Source: Sphingomonas hengshuiensis (lineage in GTDB: Bacteria > Pseudomonadota > Alphaproteobacteria > Sphingomonadales > Sphingomonadaceae). Taken from it: 64,000 nucleotides of DNA. Both the position numbers and the translations under genes were made by a program. This document shows, piece after piece, positions 56,123 through 64,000 of this stretch; within the stretch, counting starts at the first letter, position 1; the number at the start of each line of letters is the position of its first letter. The stretch lies in assembly GCF_000935025.1 (NCBI RefSeq), contig NZ_CP010836.1, forward strand, positions 2,046,001-2,110,000. The letters run 5' to 3'. Under the pieces are notes generated by a model, which saw nothing but the letters and a program-made list of their open reading frames with translations, was not told the origin of the DNA and did not search any database.

Positions 56123-56836
56123 ATGGATTCGCTTTCGCAGTTCAACCGCGTCGCCGGCGCAGGCGTCCAGGCCCGTTTCGACGAGGGGCTGCGCCGCCAC
56201 ATGCTCGGCATCTATCGCAACATGGGGATCGGGCTGGCGCTGACCGGGCTGGTCGCGCTGGCGGTCGCCAACACCCCGGCGCTGGCCGCGCTGATCTTTG
56301 GCACGCCGCTCAAATGGGTGGCGATGCTGGCGCCGCTGGCGTTCGTGATGTTCTTCACCTTCCGCATCGAGCGGATGACGACGGCGGGCGCACGCACGGC
56401 GTTCTTCGCCTTTGCCGCCGTAATGGGCGTATCGATGGCCAGCATCTTCCTGGTCTTCACCGGCACCAGCATCGCAATGGCGTTCTTCACCGCCGCAGCG
56501 ATGTTCGCGGGGCTCAGCCTGTGGGGCTATACGACGCGCAAGGACCTGACCGGCCTCGGCAGCTTCATGATGATCGGCCTGATCGCAGTGATCGTCGCGA
56601 GCCTGGTCAATCTGTTCCTCGGCTCCAGCCTGCTCCAGATGGGGCTGTCGGTGATCGGCGTGATCGTGTTCGCGGGGCTGACCGCATGGGATACGCAGCG
56701 GCTGAAGAGCGAATATATCGCCTATGCCGGCACCCAGGCCGCCGAAAAGCTGGCGATCATGGGCGCGCTGTCGCTGTACCTGAACCTGATCAACATGTTC
56801 CAGCTCCTGCTGGGGCTGATGGGCGAGCGGGAGTAA
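56123..56836 (+). CDS. BAX inhibitor-1 (YccA/YbhL) family membrane protein
   Basis: The 237-residue protein has seven hydrophobic segments, beginning IGLALTGLVALAVANTPALA and ending LYLNLINMFQLLLGLMG. The C-terminal pair of acidic residues typical of pH-gated calcium leak channels may be represented by TAWDTQRLKSEY. Members of PF01027 regulate calcium leak or membrane protease activity. The gene lies in a tight series with the DUF465 gene before and a zinc-ribbon gene after. Confidence 0.92.
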   Translation: MDSLSQFNRVAGAGVQARFDEGLRRHMLGIYRNMGIGLALTGLVALAVANTPALAALIFGTPLKWVAMLAPLAFVMFFTFRIERMTTAGARTAFFAFAAVMGVSMASIFLVFTGTSIAMAFFTAAAMFAGLSLWGYTTRKDLTGLGSFMMIGLIAVIVASLVNLFLGSSLLQMGLSVIGVIVFAGLTAWDTQRLKSEYIAYAGTQAAEKLAIMGALSLYLNLINMFQLLLGLMGERE

Positions 56837-56840
56837 GCGG

Positions 56841-57149
56841 ATGACCCAAGGGACCTTCACTTGCCCGGTCGACGGCGCCAAGCTGGCGCCGATGGAGCGG
56901 CAGGGGATCGAGATCGACTATTGCCCGAGCTGCCGCGGCGTGTGGCTGGACCGGGGAGAGTTGGACAAGATCATCGAGCGCAGCGCGGCACCCGTTGCCG
57001 TCGCGGCGCCCGCCCCGGCGCCTCCGTCCGGCCTCGACCCCTATCGCCAGGCGCCGCCGCAGCGCTATGACGACCCCTATCGCCCGCACGGCCACAAGAG
57101 CCACCCGCACAAGCGGCGCAAATCCTTTCTCGAGGAACTGTTCGACTAG
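56841..57149 (+). CDS. TFIIB-type zinc-ribbon protein
   Basis: A 102-residue protein. Its N-terminal half holds FTCPVDGAKLAPMERQGIEI and YCPSCRGVWLDRGELDKIIE, a single zinc site with a CxxD...CxxC pattern. Residues 50-80 are Pro/Ala rich and the tail is basic with KSHPHKRRKSFLEELFD. The function is unknown; such proteins are small accessory factors. It starts four bases after the BAX-inhibitor-like stop and is followed by a terminator. Confidence 0.88.
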   Translation: MTQGTFTCPVDGAKLAPMERQGIEIDYCPSCRGVWLDRGELDKIIERSAAPVAVAAPAPAPPSGLDPYRQAPPQRYDDPYRPHGHKSHPHKRRKSFLEELFD

Positions 57150-57182
57150 CCCCCTCCCTCGCCATCGAACGGCACCTTGAGC

Positions 57183-57224
57183 GCCCGCCGCCGGTCTTGC
57201 CACTGGCGGCGGGCTCCCGTTTTT
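57183..57224 (+). terminator. Rho-independent terminator of the DUF465 to zinc-ribbon operon
   Basis: GCCCGCCGCC and GGCGGCGGGC form a perfect 10-bp stem with a 12-base loop, followed after five bases by TTTTT. It lies 34 bases past the zinc-ribbon stop. Confidence 0.85.
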
Positions 57225-57268
57225 CCGGGGGCTGCTGCATTGGGTTGTTGGAAGTCGCCGGTTAAGTT

Positions 57269-57421
57269 CTCCCCTCCCTGCAAGGGAGGGGATCAAGGGG
57301 TGGGTTTGGCTCCGGTCGGGGCTCGATGCCCCGACCGGAGCCTTCAACTGCGCGGACAGAATCTCGGGCTGCGCCCTCGCACCCACCCCCAGCCCCTCCC
57401 TGCAAGCAGGGAGGGGAGCGC
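57269..57421. repeat. Composite REP-like palindrome with a central 35-base perfect hairpin
   Basis: Outer arms CTCCCCTCCCTGCAAGGGAG and CTCCCTGCAAGCAGGGAGGG enclose GGCTCCGGTCGGGGC...GCCCCGACCGGAGCC (57308-57342). It fills the gap 57225-57503 before the glycosidase gene, together with a short stretch in which I see nothing else. Confidence 0.87.
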
Positions 57422-57503
57422 TAAATCCACATCCGACTCCCCTCCCCTTCCCCCAACCAAGGCGTCCGCTATGCTCGCGGCAACGATGCCGGGGGAGGAC
57501 AAG

Positions 57504-58844
57504 ATGGTTACGCGCAGGACGATGCTCGCAGGGACGCTCGCGACATCCGCGACGCTCGCGCTCCCCGACACGGCCAATGCCGCCCCCGCCGACCCCTTCG
57601 TTCGGCGCAAGGGCACGCAACTGACGCTGGCGGGCCGCCCCTATCGCTTTGCCGGCGCGAACCTCTGGTACGGTGCCTATCTCGGCGCAGCGAACGCGAT
57701 CGGCAATCGCGATCGCCTGCACCGCGAACTCGACGCGCTCGCGCAAACCGGCGTCACCAATCTGCGCCTCCTCGCTTCCTCCGAAGCCTCCCCGCTCAAG
57801 AACGCCGTCAGCCCCAGCTTTCGCGGGCCGGGGTCGGACTGGAACCCGGCGCTGCTCACCGGGCTCGACCATTGCCTCATGGAGATGGGCAAGCGCGGGA
57901 TGAAGGCCGTGCTCTACCTCACCAATTTCTGGGAATGGTCGGGAGGGATGATGACCTATCTCTCCTATGTGAACGGCGGTCGCTATATCGACATGGGCGA
58001 TCCCGCGCATCCCTGGCCCGAATTTCCCGACGCGACCTCGGCCTTTTACGAGACCCCGGCGGCGGTGGCGCTGTACCGCGACTGGGTGCGCGCGCTGGTC
58101 GGGCGGACCAACGCGGCGACGGGGGTGCGCTATGCCGAGGATCCGACGATCATGGCGTGGCAACTCGCCAATGAGCCGCGCCCCGGCGGCAGCGATGCCG
58201 TCGCGGTGCCGCGCCTGCCGGCTTATTATGCGTGGATCCGTGACACGGCAAAGCTGATCAAGACGATCGATCGCAACCATCTGGTCTCGACCGGAAACGA
58301 GGGGCTGAAGGGGTCGATCATGCGCGAGGACGTGTATCGCGACGCGCATGCGGCGCCCGAGATCGATTACCTCACCGCGCATATCTGGCCGCTCAACTGG
58401 AGCTGGCTCGACGCCGCCGACATTCCCGGCACGCACGATAGCGCAATGGCGCAGGCGGGCGAATATATCGACCTCCACACCGGCTATGCCGAGGGCTATG
58501 GCAAGCCGCTGGTGATCGAGGAGTTCGGCTATCCGCGCGACGGCGGCGGCTATGACCCGGAGGCGAGCACGCACTTCCGCGATGCCTATTACGGGCTGAT
58601 CCACGACGCCGTCGAAAAGAGCGCGCGCTTCGGCGGGCCGATCGTCGGATCGAATTTCTGGGCATGGAATGGCGAGGGTCGCGCGGCGCATGGCGACCAT
58701 CGTTTCCGCAGCGGCGACACCGCATGGCTGGGCGATCCGCCGCACGAGCCACAGGGATGGTACGGCGTGTATGACAGCGACGCGAGCACGCGCGCGATCG
58801 TCCGCGATCACGCCGCCGCGCTGGCCGCGATCGGCGTGCAATAG
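57504..58844 (+). CDS. Glycoside hydrolase family 5, mannan endo-beta-mannosidase-like
   Basis: The 446-residue exported enzyme should cut beta-1,4-mannan or a related glycan. A Tat-type signal (VTRRTMLAGTLATSATLALP) is followed by a TIM barrel. The acid/base Glu is in WQLANEPRPGG and the nucleophile Glu in LVIEEFGYPRDGGG. Aromatic residues line the cleft (YRFAGANLWYGAYLGAA, TNFWEWSGGMMTYLSY). The ATG at 57504 follows GGGGGAGG. It stands alone between a repeat and the cobA operon, so polysaccharide use or wall turnover cannot be distinguished. Confidence 0.9.
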   Translation: MVTRRTMLAGTLATSATLALPDTANAAPADPFVRRKGTQLTLAGRPYRFAGANLWYGAYLGAANAIGNRDRLHRELDALAQTGVTNLRLLASSEASPLKNAVSPSFRGPGSDWNPALLTGLDHCLMEMGKRGMKAVLYLTNFWEWSGGMMTYLSYVNGGRYIDMGDPAHPWPEFPDATSAFYETPAAVALYRDWVRALVGRTNAATGVRYAEDPTIMAWQLANEPRPGGSDAVAVPRLPAYYAWIRDTAKLIKTIDRNHLVSTGNEGLKGSIMREDVYRDAHAAPEIDYLTAHIWPLNWSWLDAADIPGTHDSAMAQAGEYIDLHTGYAEGYGKPLVIEEFGYPRDGGGYDPEASTHFRDAYYGLIHDAVEKSARFGGPIVGSNFWAWNGEGRAAHGDHRFRSGDTAWLGDPPHEPQGWYGVYDSDASTRAIVRDHAAALAAIGVQ

Positions 58845-58911
58845 TTTCGCTAAGCCTTGGCAAAGCAAGCGTCGGTTGAAGCCGCGGCGCTGCGGGCGCA
58901 TCTCGGGGATC

Positions 58912-59697
58912 ATGGCAAGCCTTCTCGATCCCAACGCGCGTGGCCGCGTGATCCTTGTCGGTGCCGGCCCGGGCGATCCGGGGCTGCTCACCGTTCGCGC
59001 CGTCGAGGCGCTGAAACAGGCCGATGTCCTCGTCCATGACGGGCTGGTCGATCCGCGCGTGCTCGACATGGCGCCCCAGGCGCACCGCATCTCGGTCGCG
59101 AAGCAACGCTCGAAGCACACGCTGCCGCAAGAGGCGATCAACGCGCTGATCATCGCGCATGTGAAGACTGGCGCGATCGTCGTGCGGCTGAAGGGCGGCG
59201 ATCCGTTCATCTTCGGGCGCGGCGGCGAAGAGGTGGAGGCAGTACGCGCCGCCGGGCTGCCGGTCGAAGTCATCCCCGGCATCTCCGCCGCGCTGGGCGC
59301 CGCTGCCGAGGCGATGCTGCCGCTGACGCATCGCGACTGGTCGAGCGCGGTCAGCTTCGTCGCGGGCCAGTGCAAGGGGCTGAGCGAACAGGACTGGTCG
59401 GGCCTCGCGGGCAAGGGTCGGACGCTGGTCATCTATATGGGGGTCGCGACCTGCCCCCAGATTTCGGAAAAGCTGATGGCCGACGGCGTCGCGCCCGACA
59501 TGCCCGTTGCGGTGCTCGAGCGCGGCACGCTGGACGGCCACCGCGCGCTGCGCACGCTGCTCGCCGACCTCGGCCCGATGGTCGAGCGCGAGCGCGTGCA
59601 GAGCCCGGCGGTGATCGTGGTCGGCGAGGTCGTGCAACTCGCCGATGCCGAGGATAAGCTTGCCCGCTGGGCACAGGCTGCGGAGACGCTTTCGTGA
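58912..59697 (+). CDS. cobA: Uroporphyrinogen-III C-methyltransferase
   Basis: The 261-residue SUMT methylates uroporphyrinogen III twice to precorrin-2, the first step to siroheme and cobalamin. It has VGAGPGDPGLLTVRAVEAL at the SAM site and VRLKGGDPFIFGRGGEEVEA, with GISAALGAAAEAMLPLTHRD downstream. It is the first gene of a coupled sulfur cluster; siroheme is needed by the sulfite reductase encoded two genes later. The DUF2849 gene overlaps by four bases (GTGA). Confidence 0.94.
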   Translation: MASLLDPNARGRVILVGAGPGDPGLLTVRAVEALKQADVLVHDGLVDPRVLDMAPQAHRISVAKQRSKHTLPQEAINALIIAHVKTGAIVVRLKGGDPFIFGRGGEEVEAVRAAGLPVEVIPGISAALGAAAEAMLPLTHRDWSSAVSFVAGQCKGLSEQDWSGLAGKGRTLVIYMGVATCPQISEKLMADGVAPDMPVAVLERGTLDGHRALRTLLADLGPMVERERVQSPAVIVVGEVVQLADAEDKLARWAQAAETLS

Positions 59698-59990
59698 AAT
59701 TGCTGACGGGTAACGACCTCGCCTCGGGCGATGTGACATGGTGGACGGGCGCGGGCTGGTCGCGTCATGTCGAGGATGCCGTCGATGTCGGCGAGCATGG
59801 CGAAGCGACCGCGCGCGAGGAAGAAGCCGCGCGCCGCGTCAACGGCCCCTATGTGATCGACGCGACCGACACGCCCGAAGGCCCCCGCCCCGCGCACATC
59901 AAGGACCGCATCCGCGCGCTGGGGCCGACAGTGCGCCCCGACCTGACGCTGAAGCCGGCGGATCCGAATGCCGGGAGTTGGGTGATATGA
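59694..59990 (+). CDS. DUF2849 protein of the sulfite-reduction cluster
   Basis: The 98-residue protein starts at a GTG in a GTGA overlap with cobA. It contains GDVTWWTGAGWSRHVEDAV and PEGPRPAHIKDRIRALGPTV, the DUF2849 pattern. Members are nearly always next to cysI and are thought to assist sulfite reduction, though no activity has been shown to my knowledge. After it a 235-base gap with palindromes separates cysI. Confidence 0.9.
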   Translation: MKLLTGNDLASGDVTWWTGAGWSRHVEDAVDVGEHGEATAREEEAARRVNGPYVIDATDTPEGPRPAHIKDRIRALGPTVRPDLTLKPADPNAGSWVI

Positions 59991-59997
59991 TTTTTCC

Positions 59998-60206
59998 CAC
60001 GCGAAGGCGCGAAGGCGCGAAGAAGGTTTTTGCGCGCAGAGGCGCAGAGGCCACAGAGAAGAAGAGTCGCGCGACAGCGCGCCTGCTCTTGTCATCGCCC
60101 TCGGCTGAAGGGCCGCTGTCGCGGCGGGGGAAAACCCCTCTGCGGCCTCTGCGCCTCTGCGCGAACCCATTCTTCTTCTTCGCGCCCTCGCGCCTTCGCG
60201 TGAACC
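59998..60206. repeat. Octamer-periodic nested palindrome (locus C) inside the cys operon
   Basis: CACGCGAAGGCGCGAAGGCG (59999) pairs with CGCGCCCTCGCGCCTTCGCG (ending 60200). GCGCAGAGGCGCAGAGGCCA pairs with GCGGCCTCTGCGCCTCTGCG (60142). The period-8 words GGCGCGAA and GGCGCAGA are the same as in locus A. The element lies wholly between DUF2849 and cysI, within what should be one transcript. Confidence 0.9.
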
Positions 60207-60225
60207 AACTTCAGGCGGCCTGCTG

Positions 60226-61857
60226 ATGTACAAATACGACCAATATGACCAGTCGATCGTCGACGCCCGCGTCGAGGAGTTCCGCGACCAGGTCCAGCGC
60301 CGCCTCGCGGGCCAGATCACCGAGGACCAGTTCAAGCCGCTGCGGCTGATGAACGGGCTCTATCTCCAGCTTCACGCCTATATGCTGCGCGTCGCGGTGC
60401 CCTATGGCACGCTCGACAGCCGCCAGATGCGGATGCTGGGGCATATCGCGCGCAAATATGATCGCGGTTACGGCCATTTCACCACGCGGCAGAACCTCCA
60501 GTATAACTGGATCAAGCTCGCCGACGCGCCCGACATCCTCGCCGATCTGGCGACGGTCGAGATGCACGCGATCCAGACCAGCGGCAATTGCATCCGCAAC
60601 ATCAGCTCGGACCAGTTCGCCGGCGCCGCCGCCGACGAAGTCACCGATCCGCGGGTGTGGGCCGAGCTGTTGCGCCAGTGGAGCACCTTCCACCCTGAAT
60701 TCAGTTACTTGCCGCGCAAGTTCAAGATCGCGGTGATCGCATCGGACGAGGATCGCGCGGCGATGCGGCTGCACGACATCGGTATCCAGCTTGTGGAGCG
60801 CGACGGCGTGCTGGGCGGGCGCATCTTCGTCGGCGGCGGCATGGGCCGCACGCCGATGATTGCGCCTGAAATCAAGGACTTCGTAACCGCCGACGACCTG
60901 CTGAGCTATATCGAGGCGTGCCTGCGCGTCTATAATCGCTACGGTCGCCGCGACAATATCTACAAGGCGCGGATCAAGATCCTCATCCACGAAATCGGTA
61001 CCGACGACTATCGCCGCCAGGTCGAGGAGGAGTTCGTAAAGGTCAAGGCGCTCGGCATCGATCCGCCCCAGGCCGAATTCGACCGCATCGCCGCCTATTT
61101 CGCGCCGCCGCCGTTCGACACCTCGGCGACCAGCGCGATCGACCGCAGCGACCCCGATTTCGCGGTCTGGCTCGACCAGAATGTCTCGGCGCACAAGCAG
61201 GATGGTTACGCGATCGTAACGATCAGCCTGAAGCCGCAGGGGGGCATCCCCGGCGACGCCAGCGCCGACCAAATCGACCTCATGGCCGACCTGGCGGAAC
61301 GCTATAGCTTCGACGAACTGCGCGTGACCCACGCCCAGAACATCGTTCTCCCGCATGTCCGTGTGGGCGACCTTCGCCACGTTTGGACCGCCTTGGTCGA
61401 GGCGGGGCTCGCCGAGCCCAATCTCGACCTGATCAGCGACATCATCGCCTGCCCCGGCCTCGATTATTGCAGCCTCGCCAATGCCCGCTCGATTCCCGTG
61501 GCGCAGAAGATCGCGACCCGCTTCGCCGATCTGGGCCGCCAGCGCGAGCTGGGCGAACTGAAGCTCAAGATCAGCGGCTGCATCAACGCCTGCGGCCACC
61601 ACCATGCCGGCCATATCGGCATATTGGGCGTCGATCGTAAGGGCACCGAGAATTACCAGCTCCTGCTGGGCGGATCGGGTGCCGAGGACGTCAGCCTCGC
61701 CAAGATCACCGGCCCCGGCTTTTCGGAGGACGGGATCGTCGACGCGGTCGAAAAGGCCACCAACGTCTATCTGGCGCAGCGCACCGACGGCGAGCGCTTC
61801 GTCGACACTTATCGCCGTATCGGCATGGAGCCGTTCAAGGAGGCGCTTTATGGCTGA
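60226..61857 (+). CDS. cysI: Assimilatory sulfite (nitrite-type) reductase hemoprotein
   Basis: The 543-residue siroheme/4Fe-4S enzyme reduces sulfite to sulfide. The two half-domains are seen as YGHFTTRQNLQYNWIKL and TSGNCIRNISSDQFAGAAAD in the first part. The cluster-siroheme ligands are in IIACPGLDYCSLANAR and KISGCINACGHHHAGHIG. Fifteen or so bases before the ATG carry GGCGGCC, a weak site. It ends in an eight-base overlap with the DUF934 gene. The electron donor (a flavoprotein or ferredoxin) is not encoded in the window. Confidence 0.95.
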   Translation: MYKYDQYDQSIVDARVEEFRDQVQRRLAGQITEDQFKPLRLMNGLYLQLHAYMLRVAVPYGTLDSRQMRMLGHIARKYDRGYGHFTTRQNLQYNWIKLADAPDILADLATVEMHAIQTSGNCIRNISSDQFAGAAADEVTDPRVWAELLRQWSTFHPEFSYLPRKFKIAVIASDEDRAAMRLHDIGIQLVERDGVLGGRIFVGGGMGRTPMIAPEIKDFVTADDLLSYIEACLRVYNRYGRRDNIYKARIKILIHEIGTDDYRRQVEEEFVKVKALGIDPPQAEFDRIAAYFAPPPFDTSATSAIDRSDPDFAVWLDQNVSAHKQDGYAIVTISLKPQGGIPGDASADQIDLMADLAERYSFDELRVTHAQNIVLPHVRVGDLRHVWTALVEAGLAEPNLDLISDIIACPGLDYCSLANARSIPVAQKIATRFADLGRQRELGELKLKISGCINACGHHHAGHIGILGVDRKGTENYQLLLGGSGAEDVSLAKITGPGFSEDGIVDAVEKATNVYLAQRTDGERFVDTYRRIGMEPFKEALYG

Positions 61858-62275
61858 TTCCCTTCGGTATCGCACCGACGACGCGCATGACGAACCGGCG
61901 GTGACGCTCGACAGCTTTCTCGGCCAGTCGAACGCGACCGCGGTGCGGATCGAGGCGGGCGAGGACGCTGCCGTGCTCCTGCCGCATCTCGATCGGCTGG
62001 CGCTGGTCGAAGTCAGCTTCCCCAAATTCCGCGACGGGCGCGGCTATTCGACCGGGCGCATCCTGCGCGAGGCCGGCTATACCGGCGAGCTGCGCGCGCA
62101 GGGGGACGTGCTGGTCGACCAGATCCCGCTGATGCGCCGCTGCGGCTTCGACAGCTTCGCGCCCGAGGCGCCGGTGGACGAAACGGTGCTCGCCGCCGCG
62201 CTGGCCCGCTACGACCATGTCTATCAGGCCGCGGCGGACGACGGCGTGCCGGTGTGGAAGCTGCGGCATGGCTGA
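61850..62275 (+). CDS. DUF934 protein of the sulfite-reduction cluster
   Basis: The 141-residue protein has VEVSFPKFRDGRGYSTGRIL and REAGYTGELRAQGDVLVDQI, then the strand LMRRCGFDSFAPEA, the DUF934 pattern. It lies between cysI and cysH and overlaps both by eight bases, which implies coupled translation. Its role in assimilatory sulfate reduction is unproved; a part in complex formation or in handling an intermediate is possible. Confidence 0.92.
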   Translation: MADSLRYRTDDAHDEPAVTLDSFLGQSNATAVRIEAGEDAAVLLPHLDRLALVEVSFPKFRDGRGYSTGRILREAGYTGELRAQGDVLVDQIPLMRRCGFDSFAPEAPVDETVLAAALARYDHVYQAAADDGVPVWKLRHG

Positions 62276-63044
62276 GGTCGCGCGCAGCATCGACCGGCTG
62301 GACCTCGCCCCGCGCTTTACCGAGCATGAGGCGATCCGGCTCAACAACATGTTCCGGGGCACGGGGACGCAGGACATGCTGCGCACCGTGCTGGGCGAGC
62401 ATATGCTGGGCGATGTTGCGATCGTGTCCTCGTTCGGCGCGGAGTCGGCGGCGTTGCTCCATTTGATCGCCTCGGTCGATCCGTCGGTGCCGGTGCTGTT
62501 CCTCGATACCGGGCGGCATTTCCCCGAGACTTTGGCGTATCGCGACCAGATCGGCGCGCTGCTCGGCCTGCGCGACCTGCGCTCGCTCCAGCCCGACGCC
62601 GAAGTGATCGCCAAGCGCGATGCCAGCGAATTGCGCTGGTCGTTCGACCCCGATGGCTGCTGCGAAATCCGCAAGGTGGTGCCGCTGGCGAAGGGGATCG
62701 CCGGGTTCGACGCGACGATCACCGGGCGCAAGGCGTTCCAGGCGAGCACCCGCAACGCGCTGCCCCGCTTCGAGCTGGACACGTCGGACGCTATGGGGCG
62801 GATCAAGTTCAACCCGCTGGCCGACTGGACCAAGGACGACATCGCCGCCTATTTCACCGCGCACGACCTGCCCCACCACCCGCTGGAGGCGCAGGGCTAT
62901 CTCTCGATCGGCTGCGCGCCCTGCACCAGCATCGTCAAACCAGGCGAAGACCCGCGCGCAGGCCGCTGGCGCGGATGGGACAAGACCGAGTGCGGGATCC
63001 ATACCCCGGTGGACGACAACGACCCGAATTTGCCGGTGTTCTGA
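62268..63044 (+). CDS. cysH: APS-type (4Fe-4S) adenylylsulfate reductase
   Basis: The 258-residue enzyme reduces activated sulfate to sulfite with thioredoxin. The nucleotide-binding segment is VSSFGAESAALLHLI. The cysteine set DGCCEIRKVVPL and SIGCAPCTSIV gives the CC...CxxC ligands of a 4Fe-4S cluster, the mark of enzymes using adenylylsulfate (APS) rather than PAPS. The catalytic Cys lies in KTECGIHTP at the C-terminus. The start at 62268 overlaps the DUF934 gene by eight bases. It closes the cobA-to-cysH cluster. Confidence 0.95.
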   Translation: MAEVARSIDRLDLAPRFTEHEAIRLNNMFRGTGTQDMLRTVLGEHMLGDVAIVSSFGAESAALLHLIASVDPSVPVLFLDTGRHFPETLAYRDQIGALLGLRDLRSLQPDAEVIAKRDASELRWSFDPDGCCEIRKVVPLAKGIAGFDATITGRKAFQASTRNALPRFELDTSDAMGRIKFNPLADWTKDDIAAYFTAHDLPHHPLEAQGYLSIGCAPCTSIVKPGEDPRAGRWRGWDKTECGIHTPVDDNDPNLPVF

Positions 63045-63061
63045 CGCGCGCCTCGTCCGGG

Positions 63062-64000
63062 TCAACTCGGCGCGGCGACCGCATACGCGCCGGGAAGCAG
63101 CTTGATCTCGACAAATATCTCGCTGGACTGCTCGAAAAACATGTCCGGGTCGCTCCCGCCCTGCAGCCGGTCGGTGAACGCCATGTTGTAGCAGTTGGTG
63201 AGCGCCTGGAAGTCGTTGGAATAGCGATTGTACCAGGTTGGCTGTTCGGGCTGGATCGCCGCGCCATACCATTGCGAAAGGTCCGCCGTGCTCGGCTGGA
63301 GCGAGAGCAGGTAGAAGAACTGGCCCGTGCTGAGCTGCCCGATCGGCGTGTTGGCAAGCGCGCCCTCGGTCACGTCAAACACCGTGCCTGCCAGGTTCGC
63401 CGCCAGCTTGTTCACGGCAGCCTGCGCCGCCACGGTGGTGTCGCAACCGGCCCAGCCGAAATTGAACCCGGCAAGCAGATCGCCGACGATGCGCCCGGCC
63501 AGGTCGTTCTCGATCTGCCCCTCGCTGAACGGCGCGGGTCCGCTCGGGTCGCCCGTCCAGTCGACAATATAGGGTGGGTTGGCGCCATAGATGCCGGTCT
63601 GGGCGCCAAGCGCAGCATCGGTGATGTAGATGTCAAACGTGCCGACGATCGCGCCCTGGCCCGACATCTGGATTCCCGGCACGCCCTTTAACGTGGGGAT
63701 CCGCAGGTTCGCCCCGTTGGGGTTGAGGTCGGCCACCGCCTGCGCGGTAAGCGTATAGCTCTGCGCCTCGCTCCACTGGAGGGCGATATTCGATGTCGTC
63801 GTGCTGCCGGCAAAGCCGAACAGCGTGCCGGACGGCACCGTCGCGGTATCGTCCACCGTCGTGTAGCTCGCGATCTGGAGCCCCGTCGGTGCAGTACGCA
63901 GTGCGGCGATCAGCGATCCGGGGCCGGTCCAGGCCGGATATGGCTCGCCACCGGTGAACTGCGTCGGATCATAGAGCGAGGGCGACAGGATGCGCGCGGT
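63062..64000 (-). CDS. Unrecognised protein, C-terminal part, runs off the window
   Basis: At least 312 residues are open from the window edge to the stop at 63062, so the N-terminus is missing. The composition is rich in Asn, Gln, Tyr, Pro and Gly with few charges, as in secreted or surface proteins. Segments include QFTGGEPYPAWTGPGS, GYGANPPYIVDWTGDPSGP-like stretches and NDFQALTNCYNMAFTDRLQ. Two cysteines (GWAGCDTTV and TNCYNMAF) could bridge. I do not recognise the family; an extracellular enzyme, phage-tail-like or lipoprotein nature cannot be decided without the N-terminus. It converges with cysH, with 17 bases between them. Confidence 0.65.
   Translation of the reverse strand, partial: TARILSPSLYDPTQFTGGEPYPAWTGPGSLIAALRTAPTGLQIASYTTVDDTATVPSGTLFGFAGSTTTSNIALQWSEAQSYTLTAQAVADLNPNGANLRIPTLKGVPGIQMSGQGAIVGTFDIYITDAALGAQTGIYGANPPYIVDWTGDPSGPAPFSEGQIENDLAGRIVGDLLAGFNFGWAGCDTTVAAQAAVNKLAANLAGTVFDVTEGALANTPIGQLSTGQFFYLLSLQPSTADLSQWYGAAIQPEQPTWYNRYSNDFQALTNCYNMAFTDRLQGGSDPDMFFEQSSEIFVEIKLLPGAYAVAAPS

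Noticed and set aside
57177..57503. In-frame N-terminal extension of the GH5 gene
   Set aside because: It would be translated through a terminator and palindromic repeats; ATG 57504 has a strong ribosome site and a Tat signal follows.

Overview
The window is a high-GC chromosomal segment from an alphaproteobacterium, most likely a sphingomonad (Sphingomonas or a close relative). The signs are codon use rich in G/C-ending codons, a 913-residue TonB-dependent receptor, the order lptD-surA-pdxA-rsmA, the cobA-DUF2849-cysI-DUF934-cysH sulfur cluster, and many palindromic intergenic repeats of the kinds common in sphingomonads. I see no rRNA, tRNA or CRISPR array.

Bases 1-25,100 are mostly fatty-acid or lipid catabolism. 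There is an acyl-CoA ligase, a bifunctional enoyl-CoA hydratase/3-hydroxyacyl-CoA dehydrogenase, two paired acyl-CoA dehydrogenase sets (6493-8925 on + and 21571-24115 on -), two thioesterases and a TonB-dependent receptor. A minus-strand cluster at 10573-15170 holds an SDR, an aminoglycoside-phosphotransferase-like kinase, a zinc alcohol dehydrogenase and an ACAD11-like dehydrogenase. It looks like a split bacterial version of the ACAD10/11 and levulinate (Lva) type of 4-hydroxyacyl-CoA catabolism. A protein with two tandem TetR units is transcribed divergently, and a 16-bp palindrome lies between them. A yybP-ykoY manganese riboswitch precedes mntP, followed by a lone RecF/OLD-like ATPase.

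Bases 25,100-31,100 hold an EF-hand secreted protein, an OmpR/HAMP-kinase two-component pair, an unrecognised 160-residue protein, an intact ISAs1-type insertion sequence with a 10-bp target duplication, ndk and holC. Bases 31,200-36,820 are the envelope and housekeeping operon lptD-surA-pdxA-rsmA. A low-GC orphan island with one membrane/coiled-coil gene follows at about 36,870-38,050. Then come a TPR protein, an RsmB-like methyltransferase, guaB, a CitE-like lyase, a QmcA/NfeD pair (qmcA has an apparent frameshift in its tail), a DUF885 hydrolase, an SH3 protein and a D-2-hydroxyacid dehydrogenase.

Bases 47,700-49,140 are a nested palindrome with an IS30-family element at its centre. The rest carries a nitronate-monooxygenase-like flavoprotein, a glycosyltransferase, a hydrolase/selO divergent pair, an AstD-type dehydrogenase, a small DUF465-BAX inhibitor-zinc ribbon group, a GH5 mannanase-like enzyme, and the siroheme/assimilatory sulfite operon, whose reductant-side enzyme is an APS-type CysH. 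The window ends inside an unrecognised minus-strand gene. Three loci (41,646-41,974, 51,823-51,935 and 59,998-60,206) carry unusual octamer-periodic palindromes.
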